Source of the DNA: Petunia secreta
Lineage: Eukaryota > Streptophyta > Magnoliopsida > Solanales > Solanaceae
Direction: 5' to 3'
NCBI GenBank assembly: GCA_029990175.1
Contig: JARKIP010000030.1
Location: forward strand, 17,571,501-17,635,500
Length of the DNA: 64,000 bases
The notes under the pieces were generated by a model, which worked only from the letters and a program-made list of their open reading frames with translations, had not been told where the DNA came from and did not search any database. Shown piece by piece: positions 1 to 12,070 of the stretch. Position numbers and translations under genes: made by a program. The number at the start of each line of letters is the position of its first letter. Position 1 is the first letter of the stretch.

Positions 1-1687
1 AATTAGTTAGAATAACAACTAGATTTCGAGTGTTCCCTATGGGATCGACCTTGGGACTTTAAGTACCGAGCTATATTTGCTGCGACCGCTTAATCCCTTT
101 TATAGGGCGTAGTTAGGCATGATTACTTATCATAGTCCTAATTGAATTAAGTCATGATATAGATCACAAAATTAATTAGTGAGGCTTCCAATTGTGGAAG
201 TAATTCTATTTCTCTGTAATTAACATTTCCATAATAAATTATAAATTTTTTCAATTAGAAATTTGTAATTGCACTCCACAGTTGAATTCGTATTCTTCCA
301 CCAAATCTTATTCAACTTCCGACGTTAAGATTACATACACCACTCAGTAACATTAACGTACTGACATTTAATATTTGACTAAATGAATATCTTTTAGACT
401 TCCGTTTAATTTATCCCACGTGCATGATACAAAACCCTCAGGCCATATTGACACTTGAAAACTTATAAGCTTTCATAAAGGATTGTCACAATCTCTATAC
501 TGAGACTTGGCACAAATACATATTGCAATTATCCAACTTATCAGGAATTATTTGACCCAAATATTTTGGACCTCACCTTTTGATAGATCAAGTCAATGTG
601 TTAGTATATACCATTAATAATAGCTATATCAAGATTAAGAGTATAAGTAGATTTGATAAACTAGAGAGTTTATTTTATCTAACCAGTATAAAAACACTTT
701 TATCTACTTGGTATGTTTAATGTACGCAAAGCGCACTAGCACAAGAAGTTTGAATTTTACTAATTTCATAATAAAAATAAATTACATATAATCTTGTACT
801 ACAATTATAACGATGGATAGTTTAATTTTCATATTAGATTGCAAATATTATTTTATTATTTATAATAACCGATGATTTAATCTTTTGTGTGTAAGACAAG
901 CTCTACACAATAAATTAACTAATATGTAAATAACAGGACATTGATGACACAATGATCCAAATGAATAATCAATTTTTCAACATGGAATAATCTATACTAT
1001 ATTAAAAGTATGAAAACTCTTAGAAATACTACGTTGATTGAACTTTTTCCCCTTCAAAATGCTACAATAGACAAAATTATCATTTCATTATTTCCTAATA
1101 ATTAGGTTTTTGATATTAGCTAATTATCCTAATTTTTTTAAGAACTAATCTCACTAGAACAATGACTTTTCAGAACAGAAAATATATGTATGTTCTTCCA
1201 ATTCTATGTTTGATAAAATTCAATCACAATTAAAATTCTAAGCTGCCGATTAAGTGCATATTTAGGTATTTAAAATCTACTAAAATTAAAGATATTTATT
1301 TCTATATTAAAAGACTTGAATCACCGCCTCTGACTCAAGTTCTCAGCGGCTTGGTCATCTTATGTCTCATTTGTTTGTACTTAATATGGGTCTGAATCTA
1401 ATTAAGTGTATTTATTTTTCTTCTTTTAAAATCACTTAATAGAACTGGATAGAACTTAGATTAATTGAATTAGTGATAGTCTTAATTCAATACAGACACT
1501 AAAAGCAAGCACACTATTTTTTTAGGAGAGCACTACTTGCGTTCTGAAACATATTGTTTCTCTCTGTTTTTAATTCAGCACAAAATTACTCACGTTTCGA
1601 GCTTCTCTCTTCAAATATCAACTTCCATCCAAATTTTCTTCTTGAAATTTTACTGGGTATTTTGGAATTAGAGTTTTAAATTATTAA
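1..1687. other. AT-rich flank without recognised gene
   Basis: No reading frame here looks like a protein, and I see no tRNA, rRNA or transposon termini. The sequence is AT-rich with short A and T runs, as expected for old plant intergenic DNA. It may contain degraded repeats that cannot be recognised by eye. Confidence 0.6.
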
Positions 1688-1700
1688 TGGTATTTTTCAG
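1688..1700. repeat. Left TSD of RTE fragment
   Basis: TGGTATTTTTCAG is repeated exactly at 2184-2196, on either side of the RTE fragment. It marks a target-primed reverse transcription event. Confidence 0.9.
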
Positions 1701-2183
1701 AAGATGTGAGAGGTTGGCTGTGCTAGGTCTGCGGAAAAGTAGAGGTAAATCGAAGAAGAACTAGGCCGAGACAATTAGACAGGATATGACCCAGATCTAG
1801 ATCACCGAAGACATGACCCTAGATAGAAGTACATGGAGGTTGAGAATTAGGGTAGAAGGGTAGTTAGTAGTCTAATGTCTCTTCTCTTATTATTGGTATG
1901 CCTGTATACAGTATAGTTTCATTTTAGTCCTCTCCTTTACATCTAGTGTTGTTGTCTGTGTATTTTAGGTATGCCTTAGTTGAATAATTCCCTTTAGCTT
2001 TATTTATTTATTTCATTATTTTTATTTTATTTTACTATATTTTCATACATGTTTTCTACATATTTTCTTTAGCCGAAGGTCTAACGGAAACAACCTCTCT
2101 ACCTTGATGGGGTAAGATCTGAGTACATCTCACCCTCTCTAGACTCCACTTGTGAAATATACTGGATATTTTATTGTTGTTGT
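1701..2183 (+). mobile_element. 5'-truncated RTE-clade LINE
   Basis: Positions 1701-1862 translate, with two internal stops, to a degraded copy of the conserved C-terminus of plant RTE-type LINE proteins. Visible blocks are IRQDMTQ, ITEDMTLDR and WRLRIRVEG, followed by a stop. A 3' UTR of about 320 bp follows, ending in a short (TTG)n tail at 2175-2186 rather than poly(A), which is typical of RTE elements. The 3' part (about 2073-2183) resembles the tail module of TS-type SINEs of Solanaceae, which share 3' ends with RTE partners; that comparison is from memory. A perfect 13-bp TSD flanks the copy, so it is a single 5'-truncated insertion and not a gene. It is dead, since only the last 50 or so codons are present. 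Confidence 0.85.
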
Positions 2184-2196
2184 TGGTATTTTTCAG
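2184..2196. repeat. Right TSD of RTE fragment
   Basis: Second exact copy of the 13-bp duplication. It overlaps the last bases of the TTG tail. Confidence 0.9.
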
Positions 2197-3014
2197 TTCT
2201 GAAAATGGAGCATAAAGAGATCCTGTTCAAGATATGATTTGAAAAAAGGCAACTTTGAGAGAAACAATGGCTAAAATAGAAGAAGGTGGTGGTAAAAAAG
2301 GTGTGTTTTAATGGAAGAAAGTGATTGAAATAGGACTCATTGGAGAAGATAGCTTCTAAAAGAATTGTCATCATCTACTCAACATAGATCTTTGGCCATT
2401 TCGCCGCACTTTTCAATTACAAAGCTTCACTAAATTCTGCAATAAAATATTGTATCCTCAGTAGTAAGTGAAGAAATGTATGTTCCAAACTCTATGAAAG
2501 CTTTTCGACACTACCAATGGAGTTATGCCTGAGAATTTTTTTCTCAATTGAGCGCAGTTCAGATTTTCAAAATTGATTGATATGTAATTATCAAATAATT
2601 CAAACTTTTTATCTGCCATAAAATACTGAATTTTTAATCAAAAATTGATTGTATTATTTTAAATTAAAGTTTACTATAATATGTTATTGACATAGTATTT
2701 TAATACTTCTATTTAAATTGTATATTGATTATATTAAATTATAGATAATATATAGCTATTAAGATATTGTGCAAACAAATATTCAGTATTTAGACCTAGA
2801 AACAATATCATAAATTCAGGTGTGCATTCAAATTCACATATTTTAATCTTAATAAAAATGCCCCTTAATCTCTCTCTAGCCTCCCCTCATATGCAATCCT
2901 TTGGCACTAAATTTCATTCATACTTTTTGGTGGATTATTTCTTTCACAAAAGACATACTAGTATTCTTTTGCTAATTGGCTGCATCTTATATTTTTTTGA
3001 TGTTTGGAAGCAAT
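2197..3014. other. Flank between RTE fragment and LINE-A
   Basis: AT-rich sequence. A 64-codon frame at 2822-3016 ends exactly where LINE-A inserted, but it has no recognisable domain and its composition fits chance. I do not call a gene here. Confidence 0.5.
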
Positions 3015-3030
3015 GAAACTGTAATCAGTG
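3015..3030. repeat. Left TSD of LINE-A
   Basis: GAAACTGTAATCAGTG matches 22604-22619 at 15 of 16 bases (A versus G at position 9). It brackets the whole LINE-A plus Tat-1 complex. Confidence 0.92.
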
Positions 3031-3186
3031 GGTTTCAAACCTGAAAAGGCTCTGAATCTCCCTCCTCTCTCTAACCCTTCCTTTTTTAAAACTTATTTCT
3101 TCCATTAATGAACATTGATTGTCTCAACACTCTTCCACCTGATTCTCATTTAATTCCTCCCGAACCCCCCTGATAATCTACATAAA

Positions 3187-5506
3187 GTGAGTAATTCATT
3201 ACAACCTATTAAGCCTACCTATCAAGAGAAGTTATTAACGCAGACTACTACATCTCCCACCATTACACCTCCTTTTCTGCAAAATTCACTACCCAATCCT
3301 TCCATGCAAAACCACCTAATAGTTGAAGATGACGTAGTTGACCACATATCTTTCACGCATGAAGAAAAACAACGAATTTACCCACCCTGGGTAAATTTAG
3401 TGATCATCAAATTGTTGGGAAAACGACTACATCACAACTACCTATATGAAAAAATTAAAATCAAAATGGAGATTAACAGAAGATTTCCCATTAATTGATC
3501 TTGGTGAAGATTTTTATGTTGCCAAATTTAACAAACACGATAGTCTTCATAAATTTTAACCGAGTGACCATGGTTTGTTAATGGTTTTTTCTTGTTTATA
3601 CGATGCTGGGAACCAAAATTTGTAGCTACTGAAGTTAAATTACTATCCACAACAATTTGGATACGATTGCTAAATTTACCTACTGAATTTTTTGATGAAG
3701 GAGTTCTGAGAAAAATTGGAAGCAGCCTTGGAAAATTGCTCAAGGTCGATTTCAAAACTTCCACTGCATTAAGAGCAAGGTATGCTTAATTATGCATTGA
3801 AGTGCAAGTTGATGTTCCGGTTAAAAGTTATATATACATTGAGCATCATAAACAAAAGTGATTTATGAAGGTGATGTTATGTTGTGTAAGATTTGTGGTC
3901 GATTAAATCATCTTCAACTTAATTGTCCCTATGTCAATCAAGCAATTCTTAAACCTATAAGTCCAAGTAATCCTTCTTCTTCAACTCCCTAGAAATTCAA
4001 AACCAAGGAGGGAGATTTGGAATGGCACACTGTTATTTTTCCAAAAAAGAAAAAAATCCAGCATCAAAACCTGATCTTGCCTTTATTCCTAAAAAAAATG
4101 CTACAAAATCGAAACTTCCACCTCTGCACGCAACTACTCATTACTCAGGTAAGTCCTCTAAACTTTACATTCCTAGAGTTAATTCTACTATTATTAACAC
4201 TACTAAATCTCCTACAAAAGATGATAATCCTAAAAATAGGTTTAATATTCTAAGTCAAATTGGTAATGATGGTAACAGATTAAACAACAATGACATAACA
4301 AATAAAAGTGGTCTACCAACCAATATTACGCAAAAATTGAAAAATTCTATGCATGGTCAAAACCAACTTTCTGAATACAAAAGCCATGCAAATGATGACT
4401 TGGAAATAAATACCGCCCCCACTTCTCCCATGTCACCCCAAAAAATGTCATTTTTTACCCAAACTAAACCCAAACCACCTGATGACACTATTTCCCATAT
4501 TCAAACTCTGCAAAATTCTAGTTTTTCTTCTACTACCACACCGCAAAAATCATCCAATAACTATAACTCTAAAGATTCGACTGACATAATGCATATCTCG
4601 CCTCTTTCTTTGGAAAAATTTGATCACTCCCTCACGCTACCTCCTATGCACACTACTACAAATACACTAACTCCTCTTCTCACCCCGTTGTCCTATATAG
4701 ACATACATCATAACTATAAGATCTCCACCTTCCAAAAAGAAGTCAAGGAAGATTGTGAAAGACCTCTTGAAATCTCACCGAACAAAAACTCAAGTCATGA
4801 ACAACAACAATCTTCCCCCAATCCCTCCACCCATTCCCATGAATCCACCTTTGATCTTCACACTTCCTCCACCTCAAAACCACATATTCAAATCTTGGAT
4901 AGAGTCTACTCTTTGGGGTCACGCGATAACTGTCCCAATGATGGTCTTTGGTCATCAAGCACATGTGGTAATTCAAGATCCGTCCTATCTTGCCTTAATA
5001 GTGAGCGAGGGAATGCATATGACAATGCACAATTACATGAACAGTATGTGGCCTCATCTAATGAATGGCGTGAATCAACAGGATTCCCCTCTAATCGATC
5101 TTCCTTTTTTCCCACCAAGAGTGACACCATCTCAACTCCCAATCTTCACTCCTTGGGTTTTATCTCAGAATCAACTATTGCCTGTCCCACTTCATGCAAA
5201 TCAACAGATGATGCAGCCTCAAAATGTGGTGCCTTATCCTCCACCTCCCATGCAAGAGAATGTCCCTCCATCCCCAGCGCCACCACCATCACCGGAACAC
5301 CATCCCAATCCACCCGTATTAGAAGAAAACATGATGGAGGATCCAGAACAAGTCGTCCTAAGAGGGAGGGAGAGTCACACGGAGTTTCTAAGTCTAAAAG
5401 AAATATCAATTCACCTTTTCAAAGAAAGACTGGACAGGATAGTAATTTTCACATGACACAAATTGATTTACAAATGTTCACTCGATGTGAGGGCCCCAAC
5501 AAATAA
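3187..5506 (+). pseudogene. LINE-A ORF1 (DUF4283-type nucleic-acid chaperone), broken
   Basis: ORF1 proteins of plant L1 elements bind the element RNA. A DUF4283-like fold can be followed from about 3385 (PPWVNLVIIKLLGKRL) through 3790, but it needs a frame change near 3440-3460 and crosses in-frame stops near 3567 and 3787. A zinc knuckle of CxxC-x4-H-x4-C form (CKICGRLNHLQLNC) lies at about 3887-3930. The rest is a long Ser/Thr/Pro/Asn-rich tail. A frame starting at 4022 is open to 5506, while a second overlapping frame (4755-5456) reads as a more natural Pro/Gln/Met-rich tail. A frameshift near 4750 is therefore likely. The start at 3187 is the first ATG of the long frame. The domain identity is clear; the exact C-terminus is not. 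Confidence 0.82.
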
Positions 5507-8500
5507 GATAGTGGGGAAATACGCAGTGGTGATGAACCCTACACTAAGGAATGATCCTGAACTAGGTTTAATTGTTAACGAAAATCCTAACCCTAATATG
5601 AATAGACTTTGGAACGTTAGAGGTGCTAATAATCCTGATTTTCGTAGACATTTTGAAGTTATTTTAGAAGTCCATAGGCCAGTCTTAGTTGCTCTTCTTG
5701 AAACTAAGATGGAGGATCATCATGATTTAAGAGCTCGTTTCAACTTCACTGATTATGCTGAGGTTCCAGCAGTGGGTCATTCTGGAGGTATAATGGTTTT
5801 ATGAAAAAATAAATTGATCAATGTTTTGGATGTCCACATTAATGGAAATGAAGTCCATGCCATGCTCAAGGTAATCACGTTTCTTTTCCCTCTCCTTTGC
5901 TATTTTCAACAGTGTATGCTATTACTAATTACTCTACTCGTAATCTTCTTTGAAATGCTTTAGCTACTATTTATGATTCGTATAAGGGGCCATGGCTTGT
6001 TAGTGGTGATTTCAACCAGATTCTAAATCAAAAGGACAAAACTAGTGGACGACCTATAAATTGTAAAAATGCTAATATTTTTAGAAATTGTAGCAATTAT
6101 TGTAAGCTTATCGACATAGGTTTTAAAGGACCAAAATATACTTGGTCCAATCATAGTAAGTGTAGTAGTGGCTTAATTTTTGAACGGTTGGACAGGAGTT
6201 TAGCAAATCATGACTGAGTTACTCTTTTTAAAGATGTTTCTATCGTCCACCTCCCCAAAACTTATTCTGATCATCACCCTATGTTAATTAGTCTAAATAA
6301 GAAAAATAATGTTATTCCTAATAAGCCTTTTCGAATTGAATCTATGTGGATATCACATCCTGATTTTATTAATGTGATTAGGAAAGTTTTGGATAATAGA
6401 AGTTTTAATGAGGCCATTAAAATATTTGAAGATGACATTACTATTTGGAATAAATTTGTTTTTGGCAACATCTTTAAGAATAAAAAAATATTACTTGCTC
6501 GTTTAAATGGCATCCAGTCATCTCCCAACTACCGTACTAGTTCTTTTTTACAAAATCTTGAGCAAAAGTTACTTTTAGATTTTAACAATTTACTTAGGAA
6601 TGAGGAGGAATGTTGGCGTCTAAAATCTAGGATTAACTGGCTAAATTTTGGGAATGCAAATACAAAATTTTTTCATGTCACTACCCTTAATAGGAGAAGA
6701 CGTAACACTATTACTCACTTTCAAGATGAAAATGGTGCTATTATCATGGACCAAGAAGCAGTCAAAAATCATGTTACAAGCTATTTTAGTGATTTGTTCT
6801 CGACTAGCCATGACCATAGCCCCATTCTCCCCATTAGTTATAATACTAAGTGGTATAGCAAAACTGATCTTACAAGCCTGGATAATCCTCTTTCTGATGA
6901 AGAGATCACAAATGCAATTTTTTCTTTTAAGCCTTATAAAGCCCCTGGGCTAGATGGTTTACACCCTTTTTTTTTTTCAAAATTATTGGAATATAATTGG
7001 AGGCTCAGTTAAATCCTTCTGCCACCAAGTTTTTGCCACTAGTGTTATGCCTCACTACTCCAATACTACCTATTTATGCCTTATCCCTAAGTTTAAAAAT
7101 ATTTTACATCTTAAGAATTTTAGACCAATTGGCCTGTGCAATACGATTTATAAAATTATAACTAAAATTATAGCTAATCGTATTAAACCTTTCCTGGACA
7201 GTCTGATTAGTCCTCGTCAAGCTAGTTTTCTTAAAAATAGAAGAGCTTCTGATAATACCATCATTATTCAAGAAATTATAAATAAATTCTGTCATATGAA
7301 TGGTGTGAAGGGTGAAATATTAATTAAAATCGATTTAGAAAATGCTTTCGATAGATTAGAATGGTCTTTTGTTTGAACTATGTTAGCTTTTTTCAAATTC
7401 CCTCCTAACATTTCAAGATTAATTTTATCTTGTATTACTTCATCTTCTATGTCAATCTTGGTTAATGGCTCTAAAACTACCCTTTTTAATCCTTCTAGAG
7501 GTATTAGACAAGGAGATCCTATGTCTCCTTACATTTTCATTTTATGCTTAGAACTTCTATCAATCTATATTAATCATAAAGTTGATCTTAATTTGTAGAA
7601 CCCTATCAAATTATCCCCAAAGGGTCCAGAATTTTCTCACCTTCTCTTTGCGGATGACCTCACATTCATGGCAAAAGCTGAGGTGAAAACTGCTCATTCT
7701 ATTAAATCTACCTTGGAATTGTTTTGCCATTTTTCAGGTGAAAAGGTGAATACCTCTACATCTAGAATTATTTTTTCTAAAAATGTTACCTCCTCGATCG
7801 CTGACCAGTTTAGTTCTATTCATAATATGAAAACTAGTAAGTCTTTTGGAAAGTATTTAGGTTTTCCCATACTAAATCAAAAACCTAGAGCTAAAGATTA
7901 CCAATTCCTCCTAGACAATTTTCAATCAATATTTTCGGCTTGGAAAAAGAATTTTCTTAACCTAGCTGATAGGGCCACTCTCATTAAATCCATTCTCAAC
8001 ACATTCCTAATCATATCATGCAATATCATTTCCTTCCTTCCAAGACCCTTAAAACCTTAGACAGAATTCAAAGGAACTTTCTTTGGGGCACTACGGATAA
8101 TAAAAAGAAACTCCACTTCCTATCTTGGGACACTGTCTCTAAACCTAAACAACTAGGGGGTTTGGCTATTACTAAAGCCAAAACTAAAAATATGGCTTTG
8201 ATCACTAGTCTAACTTGGAGGTTCCTCTCACATCCCTCTTCTCCGTGGGCTATGACTCTCTCTAATAAATATGGAAAGAAGCTTATTTCAAAATCCAACT
8301 CATTCATTTGGAGTAATATTAACAAAGGTTGGGTTTTTTATAATGATAATTCCCGTTGGATTATTGGTAATGGTTCCTACACTTCTTTTTGGTATCATAG
8401 TTGGCTTCCTAATAGACAAACCATTAGAAGTCTTATTAATGGTCCTCTCATGTTTAGTGAGTCAAATATTAAAGTTTCTGACCTTTTTACCAATAACTAC

Positions 8501-9385
8501 TTTGATTTTTCTAAAATTTCATTTGACCTTCCCTCTCATATTAAAAGTATAATCCTAAATTTCCCCATATGTTTAACCGAAGACTTAGACTACCCTATCT
8601 GAAAGCCCAATAGCAATGGTCTTTTCTCTCTAAAGTCCATATACCCTCTTATTGAAAACTATAGCCCTGTAATAGGGATTTCGATTGGATTTGGAATATA
8701 AACACCCTAAATAAAATTAAATATTTTCTATGGCAATGTAGTCATGATCGCCTCCCTACTCGTCAATACCTTTCTAAGATAGGTATCAATATTAGTCCAA
8801 CCTGCACAATTTGTAAACATGAGATCGAATCTTTATACCACGTCTTCATGGGATATTTCATTGCCAAAAAATTTTGGCATACTTGCTCCTTAAATCTTAG
8901 TGTTGCAGATTCTCCTAATTGGCTAAATGATTTGAAGAATTCTTCTTGCAATATCCCCTCTAACCATTATAATTGGGCTGAGTTTCTTTCTTTTGCGCTT
9001 TGGAATATTTGGCTAAATCGTAATAGTAACAATATTAACAATCTTGAGAGGAGTCTATCCCGAGAAATGGTTATCGCTAGGCTCATGGAATTTAAATTGC
9101 TTACAGCTAAAGAGCCTAGGATAATGTCCAATAAAACTGTTAATAGTACTTGGCATCCCCCCAAGGAGATTCCATCAAGCTTAATATTGATGGAGCTTAT
9201 ACAGCCCACGAATCAATGGCTAGTATTGGAGGTGTTTTTCGGAATAAGAATGGAGGTTGGATACTTGGCTTTCATAAGAAAGTATGTGGATTGAATCCCA
9301 CGCATGTAGAAATTCTAGCTTTACACTATGGGCTAACGCCAGCAATGGACCAACAATTTAAAAAGATAGAAATAGAAACAGACTC
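5463..9385 (+). pseudogene. LINE-A ORF2, 5' part (EN-RT-zinc-RNase H)
   Basis: ORF2 would nick the target DNA and copy the element RNA. The endonuclease begins around 5610 (WNVRGANN), with ALLETKME at about 5690 and an SDHHP motif at about 6270. RT blocks follow: PYKAPGLDG (about 6935), LKNFRPIGLCN (about 7110), the catalytic-type LIKIDLENAFD (about 7320), RGIRQGDPMSP (about 7500) and LLFADDLTF (about 7645). A zinc-type region with CTICKHEIESLYH lies near 8800. RNase H starts near 9180 (NIDGAY) with HVEILAL at 9304. In-frame stops occur near 5804, 6216, 7374 and 7598, with further frame changes near 6960 and 8020. The frame stops at D-S of the third RNase H acidic motif, where Tat-1 inserted. 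It continues at 22157. Confidence 0.92.
9381..9385. repeat. Left TSD of Tat-1
   Basis: GACTC, identical to 22157-22161. Confidence 0.93.
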
Positions 9386-10050
9386 TGTATTGGATAAAAG
9401 CTGACAGCACCTGAAAGATGACACGTATCAAACACGTGGCACGGGCAGAAGCTCTACCGGACAGATACCCAACGGACAGACAGTTATCGCGAACAGATCC
9501 AAAGCAGTTATGAAACGCCTCATCAGTCAACACGATCTGAATGAGGAGTTATTAACCAGATCATGTGTAATCATTCAATTAATAGTTATAAAGGCAATCA
9601 TTACAACCCGGCGGTTACATATCCAATGGATACGTGCCCAGCGGTTACAGAACGCAACGGACGCCTATCAGACCTATAAATAGCATCTGTTCTAAGCCAT
9701 TGTAAGACAACTTGACTTCCTGTCTACAATATCAATAAGAATACTCCCTCGCTCTTGCTCAAATACTACTTTTTACTTATATTCATCCAACACTTTGTTC
9801 TCTAATATTCTAAGTACGATTAGTGCCGAAGAACTCTCACCGGAGATAAGCGATACAGCGCGGTTACTTCTATCTGCTTTTATTTATGCTTTATCTTTGC
9901 TAATTCCCATTTATATCTCGTTCCCGTATCATTTACGAATCTAACGCTGCTCTAGTTCGTCATTTAAACTCTTAATCTAAACTATTGATCGTGACTCCGC
10001 AAATATAAATTTAATTATTAATTGGCCTAAAATCGGATCTAGGTTAAACA
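9386..10050 (+). repeat. Tat-1 5' LTR
   Basis: Starts TGTATTGGATAAAAG and ends GGTTAAACA. It aligns without large gaps to 21492-22156. A TATA-like CTATAAATAG lies at about 9674-9683, so transcription probably starts near 9705-9715. Confidence 0.95.
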
Positions 10051-10053
10051 ATT

Positions 10054-10073
10054 TGGCGACCACAGTGGGAGCC
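10054..10073 (+). promoter_or_regulatory. Tat-1 primer-binding site
   Basis: Three bases after the LTR the sequence reads TGGCGACCACAGTGGGAGCC. It begins with TGG, the complement of the universal tRNA CCA end. From memory of plant tRNA-Lys(CTT), whose complement begins TGGCGCCCACCGTGGGG, it matches 14 of 17 bases, so a lysine tRNA primer is the best guess. Confidence 0.7.
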
Positions 10074-10153
10074 GGTCAATAGCCTTCGTAGGTTAACAGT
10101 TTATCTTTTCTGATATTACCTCTTTTCGTCGATCTTTTTTCTCTACAACTAAC

Positions 10154-11956
10154 ATGGCAGAAAGCAGTTCACAACGAACTATCGTACGTGGAAGTCAGGT
10201 AAGTACTCCTCCGCCCAGTCCCAATTATTCTCCCGACTACTCGTCCGATGGGCAGCAACAATCTTCCCAAGGACCGGTCAGACAGCGAAATGGGCGTATG
10301 CGCTCTCAGAGCACTACCCCACCCAAGATACGACGCCATAGGAGTCTCTCCCCTGGCCAAGGGAATCTCCAGGAAACACTCTTTGCATTCATGCAGGAAT
10401 AGGCAGAGGTGAACCGAGGGATAAACGAGGCGCTCAACTCTCTTCGAAGGGGCAACCCTCTAACTGCAAGAGCCGACGCTGCAACACCTGGTCGTGACGT
10501 TCCTTCTTCACATACCTCAAGGCAAGGTGAAGAATGAAACAACGGTGGGACTGCAGATCCAACTACCCAAGTCAACCAGAATCGAAATGGAGGATCTATG
10601 GCGTCTACAGAAATGAGCCTTGTTGTGGAAGCTCTAACCAAACAATTCAAGGAAAGCCAGGAAGCACTTCAAAAGTCTCTCCACAAGAGAATCGATCAGA
10701 TACCAGGCGCTCCGCCCACGCTGAAGAAAGTCGATGTCCAACGGTATTCCCAGCGGCCTTGGAAGAAAGAAGCAGCCTCAAAGGCGATACCTAAGACGTT
10801 CAAGATGCCAAACATTCCATGCCCCAAAGGCGATACCTAAGACGTTCAAGATGCCAAACATTCCGAGATATCGTGGAACATCTGATCCCAACGACCATCT
10901 CATGATGTTCAGCAACTTTATAAAGGCTAGCAATCTCACCGACGAGGAGATCGAGTCTGTTTAATTGAAGAAGTTTGTGGAAACCTTACCAGATGGAGCT
11001 CTATGATGGTACTCAATATTGCCACCAAACTCCATTGGGTCTTTCGCAGAAATGGCTGAGTTGTTCGTGAAGGCACACAGAGGCGCTCAGAAGACAGAAA
11101 CCCGCGTAGAAGATATCTTCGAAATCAAGCAAAGGCCCGATGAATCTCTCCGCAAATACGTGGATCGCTTCCAAAGAGAGCGAATGATGCTTCCCAAAGT
11201 ACCGGACAGATGGGCAGCGATCGTGTTTACTAACAGTCTGGATATAGGAGCTCAGAGGCCACACGCAGACTTTACGAGTCTCCTTGCGAGTTCCCAGCAG
11301 CCAGCTGGTCGGACGTCTACAACCGTTACAATTCAAAGGTACGTATTGATGAAGATAAATGGATTGGAACAGATACCCGAGGAAAGATGCAGGTACGCAA
11401 TGGTTGCCCCGGCGAAAAAGCGGAGACAGAGAGATCAGACGTACGTTATGAGCCGTACCCTGACCAGTCACGCAGCAATTCCAAAGGACGCAACCGCAAT
11501 AACAAAGGACTGTCCCGGAGAGATAATTCAGAATCAAGCCTCCGAGGAGCCCCGAGCCTGCCGAATTTCAACGTAGAAATGTCCAAAGTGGTGGCAGCAC
11601 TCAATGATATGGGAGAAAAGGTCAAATGGCCGAAAGACATGAAGACCGACCCAAGCGAGCGAAACGAGGACTTGTGGTGCGATTTTCATCGCGACCACGG
11701 TCACACCACCGTGGATTGCAAAGCCCTAAGGTATGAAATTGCTCATTTGTTGAAACAGAGATTCTTGAAGGAGTTCCTGACCGAGAAGGGAAGGCAGACT
11801 CACGCGAAAGCACAGCAAAATAAACGTGGCCCTCCACGAGCATCCTCTCCAAGGAGGACAGTCAACGTTATTTCAGGTGGAATCAAGGTGGATTCCGTCA
11901 CCTTCACAGCGAAGAAGTATGCAAAGGTCTCCATCACAAACACCAAACGTCCATGA
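10154..11956 (+). pseudogene. Tat-1 gag, broken
   Basis: Gag would form the intracellular particle. The ATG at 10154 opens a Ser/Pro/Gln/Arg-rich N-terminus. The Tat-type gag core follows from about 10850 to 11300, with KAIPKTFKMPNIP, then SFAEMAELFVKAHRGAQKTE and KYVDRFQRERMMLPKVPD. The C-terminal part has WCDFHRDHGHTTVDC, a Tat-type zinc-knuckle-like block, near 11673. Damage includes stops near 10400, 10536, 10962 and 11004, a 46-bp tandem duplication (10779-10864) that shifts the frame, and a further frame change between the 11019 and 11387 frames. Several stops are one C-to-T change away from Gln or Arg codons. Confidence 0.9.
10779..10864 (+). repeat. 46-bp tandem duplication in Tat-1 gag
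   Basis: A 40-bp block beginning CAAAGGCGATACC is present at 10779-10818 and again at 10825-10864, separated by ATGCCC. The 46-bp period is not a multiple of three, so it shifts the gag frame. Confidence 0.9.
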
Positions 11957-12065
11957 TCAGAAGGAATAATAACATTCGAGGACTCCGATGCAGACGGTTC
12001 GCAATTCCCACACGCTGATGCGTTAGTAATAATGTTACGCGTGGCAGAGTTTGATGTCAAGAGAG

Positions 12066-12070
12066 TACTC
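12066..12070. repeat. TSD of solo LTR (left)
   Basis: TACTC, repeated at 13416-13420. Confidence 0.88.

Noticed and set aside
2822..3016. Small gene upstream of LINE-A
   Set aside because: 64 codons with no domain, and it runs into the LINE-A insertion site by chance.
4022..5506. A 494-codon host gene
   Set aside because: It lies inside LINE-A between the zinc knuckle and the endonuclease and is the Ser/Pro-rich tail of ORF1.
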